Positions 61,437-64,000 of a stretch of 64,000 bases of DNA are shown here, piece after piece; the first letter of the stretch is position 1, and each line of letters begins with the position of its first letter. The notes under the pieces were generated by a model that saw only the letters and a list, made by a program, of their open reading frames with translations, was not told the origin of the DNA and searched no databases. The translations under genes and the position numbers were made by a program. The stretch is taken from assembly GCA_026003335.1 (NCBI GenBank), contig BPHB01000001.1, positions 186,001 to 250,000 of the forward strand. Direction: 5' to 3'. Source of the DNA: Chitinophagales bacterium (lineage in GTDB: Bacteria; Bacteroidota; Bacteroidia; Chitinophagales; CAIOSU01).

Positions 61437-64000
61437 TTACTTCACCAATAGCTTTTGCTTCCAGATGTGATTTCCGTTTTGATAAGAAAGTATGTAAAAA
61501 CCTGGTGTAATACCCGGAGGTAACTGGAGAGAAATTTCTTCTGAAGCAGAAGCCGAAGTTTTGGCAAGTACATAACTGTGTCCTGTCATAGTGGTAAGCG
61601 TTATCTCACCTGCTCCATGATTAGTCTCATCTTGCAGAATTACGGAAAATGGATCATCTGTCCTGATAGGATTGGGCACGATGAATACAACAGAAGCATC
61701 CGAATGGTTAAACATTAAGGATACGATATTGGAGTAAGAGGCAGTTCCATCAAAATCGGTTTGTTTCAGGCGGTAGTAAGAAACTCCGGACAAAGGTTTT
61801 TCATCATAGGCTTTATATTCTCTGATGACAGAACTGTTCCCGGCACCTTCCAGGCTGACGATTTCTTCAAAGGTGCGTCCATTTTCTGAACGCTCAATGG
61901 TGAAGAAGGCATTATTTACTTCGGTAGCCGTAGCCCACTTCAATTCTACGGTTTTTCCATGTGGTTGGGCAGTAAAGTACAGCAGTTTAATTGGCAATCC
62001 TGAGCCCCCCTGATTGCCCCCTCCTACTCCAAAGTCTGAAAAGGATGTAAGGTTTTTCCTGAAGGCATAACCATGCTCCACCAGTCTACCTTCACCGTTG
62101 TTGTTGCTTAATGTTCCGCCTCCGGTGGACCAATCAGAGGTAGAAGTGCTTCCGGTTGGGCGTTTAAGGGGAGCAAAGCTATTGTCTGTCAGGCCACTCA
62201 TATTGGTTATGTACAGTTTGATAGCATAAGAACCCGCTGCAGGTTGAGCATCCGGTTCCAGTTCCCATACACCGGCATTGTTAATCGTGGTATATTGAAG
62301 AAAGCCGTGTTCCCATGTGTCTGCTACGGAAAGAGAATCGTCATGATGATTTGTGAGCGGTTTAAACCGCGCGTCTATATAGCTGATGCCGCTAAGGTTG
62401 TTATTAACCAGGTCTGCCCGAAAATAATTGGTAGCTGCTGTACCGTTGCCAATCGGAAAGGCGTAGGTGAAGGTATTTGTAGCGATATACCTGCGCAGGT
62501 TTCCATTGATGAAACTTGCCGAGCTGTAACCGGTGATTGCTCCGGGAGCGCTGGAAGCGACAATCACCCGGTTTTCAGGGCCTGTTGTGATAACCCCATC
62601 GGTGAGGGTCAGCACATTGGTTACGGTCAGGTCATTGTTGAGAAGAATGCCACTGCCGGTATTGACAATGGTTAGGTTATAAAAGGGACTGCCCCCGGCA
62701 GAAATGGTTTGGGTTGCCGAGCCACTAAATGTAACGGTTTGGTTCTGGTGATTAAAAGCCCCTCCTGCATTGAGCCAGTTTCCCTGGATATTCATAGCAT
62801 AACCAGCCGCATCCAGTGTGGCGCCACTACTGATGGTTAGGTTACCATTTACGGTAATATTGCCGGTAAGGTATTTGATCCCTGATCCGCTGATGGCAAG
62901 ATTGCTGTAGGGAATGGGCGCAATATCCTGCGCACCGTTTTTTAAATATTCTATAGTTACGGAGGCACCCAGCTGGAGATTGCCAAAGTTTTTAATGCTT
63001 CCGTTACTAATAACCAGAGTACCGGAAGTCACTTCCACAGTGCCTCCTTCGGAGATGATGAGTTCTCCGATAGTGGTATTTGCTGAGAGGGTTATTGCAG
63101 AGTTGGAGGCAATTACAGCAGAGGCTGTGGGACCGGGGACCTGTCCTCCAAGCCAGGAAGTTGGGGAGTTGAAATTGCCGCTGATTCCTTTAGTAACATT
63201 GCGTGCACAGCCAAAGGTTACATAATCTCCGTCATTGCTGGTGATGCCGCTGACGGAGAAAGTGCTGCCTCCATCATATTCAAGGGCGAAAATTTTTGCA
63301 CCAGTAATAAAATCTCCGTCAGCATCAATCAGACAAACATACCCGTTATATCCGCTTACATGTGCCGGGAGCAGACTGGTATCCAATGTCAAAGTAATGG
63401 TTCCGGGATCACCGGTTAGATCAAAACGCCATTCCCGGCCAAGGCGAAGAATTTCCGCATTAGGAGATTCTGTAGCACTCCAATTGGCTACAGAGCCGTT
63501 GTCATGACCCAGCAGGAGGTAATCTCCGCTTTCCAAACTTGTGGCCCCACTCACCTTTAAAATGCCGGCTGATACTGCAGCGGTGTGAATGACTGGAATA
63601 CCCTGACTACCTATACCGGATACATCATACCCATGTGAGGATTCGTGGGCATATAAATCGTTAGGTATATTGAGATTATACTTAGCTCCCAGGTAATTTT
63701 CCACAAGAATACGCTGTACACCATTAAGTTTTTTATTTAAGATGATAGCTTCAGCTATAGCGCCATTAAACCATTTGCCATTGTTGTTCTGATTTGAGCC
63801 CAGTTTGGTTCTGTTATTGATTGCGCGTTGCGTGTAGGATAAGCCGCTTTGTGTCTGTGCTCCATTTACATAAATGGATGACCCGGCATCATCCAGTTCC
63901 CAATGCACAAGCATAGTGGAGGTACCGGTTATTTCTGTCCCTCGTGCCGTCCCATCGTTAAAGGCTCTATCTCCTCCTCCCTCATGGGGAATTATAATCC
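61437..64000 (-). CDS. T9SS type A surface protein, N-terminus beyond window
   Basis: The frame is open to the window edge (the ATG at 63914 is internal), so at least 850 residues. The visible part starts within a LamG/concanavalin-like region (I-Y-V-N-G-A-Q, W-F-N-G-A-I-A-E-A-I-I-L-N-K) and continues with repeated S-G-N-L-T-I-S-like beta-strand blocks (G-N-L-T-I-S-S-G-A-T-L, A-G-G-A-F-N-H-Q-N-Q-T-V). A type A sorting domain (F-I-V-P-N-P-I-R, Q-N-G-N-H-I-W-K-Q-K-L-L-V-K) ends it. Likely a large cell-surface or secreted polymer-interacting protein. Convergent with folC, 27 bp apart. Confidence 0.85.
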   Translation of the reverse strand, partial: IIIPHEGGGDRAFNDGTARGTEITGTSTMLVHWELDDAGSSIYVNGAQTQSGLSYTQRAINNRTKLGSNQNNNGKWFNGAIAEAIILNKKLNGVQRILVENYLGAKYNLNIPNDLYAHESSHGYDVSGIGSQGIPVIHTAAVSAGILKVSGATSLESGDYLLLGHDNGSVANWSATESPNAEILRLGREWRFDLTGDPGTITLTLDTSLLPAHVSGYNGYVCLIDADGDFITGAKIFALEYDGGSTFSVSGITSNDGDYVTFGCARNVTKGISGNFNSPTSWLGGQVPGPTASAVIASNSAITLSANTTIGELIISEGGTVEVTSGTLVISNGSIKNFGNLQLGASVTIEYLKNGAQDIAPIPYSNLAISGSGIKYLTGNITVNGNLTISSGATLDAAGYAMNIQGNWLNAGGAFNHQNQTVTFSGSATQTISAGGSPFYNLTIVNTGSGILLNNDLTVTNVLTLTDGVITTGPENRVIVASSAPGAITGYSSASFINGNLRRYIATNTFTYAFPIGNGTAATNYFRADLVNNNLSGISYIDARFKPLTNHHDDSLSVADTWEHGFLQYTTINNAGVWELEPDAQPAAGSYAIKLYITNMSGLTDNSFAPLKRPTGSTSTSDWSTGGGTLSNNNGEGRLVEHGYAFRKNLTSFSDFGVGGGNQGGSGLPIKLLYFTAQPHGKTVELKWATATEVNNAFFTIERSENGRTFEEIVSLEGAGNSSVIREYKAYDEKPLSGVSYYRLKQTDFDGTASYSNIVSLMFNHSDASVVFIVPNPIRTDDPFSVILQDETNHGAGEITLTTMTGHSYVLAKTSASASEEISLQLPPGITPGFYILSYQNGNHIWKQKLLVK

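Overview
The window comes from a member of the Bacteroidota. Many secreted proteins carry type IX secretion C-terminal sorting domains (type A at 10.8, 18.2 and 61.4 kb; a gliding-motility type B domain on a 2,703-residue PKD protein). There are also SBBP-repeat and WG-repeat proteins, LxxGC lipoproteins, a TPR-type two-component kinase, and an ExbB/ExbD/TonB set. No rRNA or tRNA gene was recognised by eye.

Layout. (1) 1-8.2 kb: the 3' end of cas1, cas2, a candidate tracrRNA, and a very large type II CRISPR array of 94 identical 36-bp repeats plus one degenerate copy. The array is followed by a 1,223-bp block of Mu-like phage DNA that sits exactly between the degenerate repeat and one more, terminal repeat, like a giant spacer. 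(2) 8.2-20.1 kb: a decayed SBBP gene, a four-gene run of lipoprotein, T9SS and WG-repeat genes, a two-component system, a T9SS BNR-type protein and an IS256-family remnant. Two matching 16-bp palindromes lie upstream of the two secreted-protein units that flank the two-component system. (3) 20.2-31.2 kb: a secreted protein of unknown function, glycerol kinase and the giant PKD/Ig protein. (4) 31.5-37.5 kb: nuoA-E without nuoF-N, then a nitric-oxide/iron-sulfur stress cluster (hemerythrin, DUF488, RIC/YtfE, truncated haemoglobin, Rrf2 regulator). (5) 37.6-53.7 kb: an accessory region. It holds an internally deleted second copy of the element's end, fused gene fragments, an MBL-fold hydrolase, and then an element of about 13 kb. 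The element has iteron-like repeats, a Uma2-like nuclease, a PIN toxin-antitoxin pair, ParA with a zinc-finger tail behind a perfect dyad, a strongly folded intergenic region, a DEDD/RNase H-like protein, three tandem DUF5618 genes, an M15 endopeptidase, small membrane proteins, a transglutaminase-like protein and a phosphoribosyltransferase. (6) 53.8-64 kb: housekeeping genes (TPR lipoprotein-like protein, gyrA, exbB-exbD-tonB, folC) and the 3' part of a T9SS surface protein.

How it fits together. The CRISPR locus looks active or recently active: the array is long, its repeats are uniform, and its spacers include duplicates and variant pairs. If the array is transcribed on the minus strand, as in other type II-C loci, the candidate tracrRNA lies just beyond its 3' end. 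The 40.6-53.7 kb element has the gene content of a plasmid-like or virus-like unit (partition, lysis enzyme, many overlapping small membrane proteins), but I recognise no terminase, portal, tail, capsid or integrase. A second, decayed copy with the same gene order 15 kb away shows that it is a discrete mobile unit. It is the best candidate here for an undescribed system, and the giant spacer-like phage insert is the most striking single oddity.
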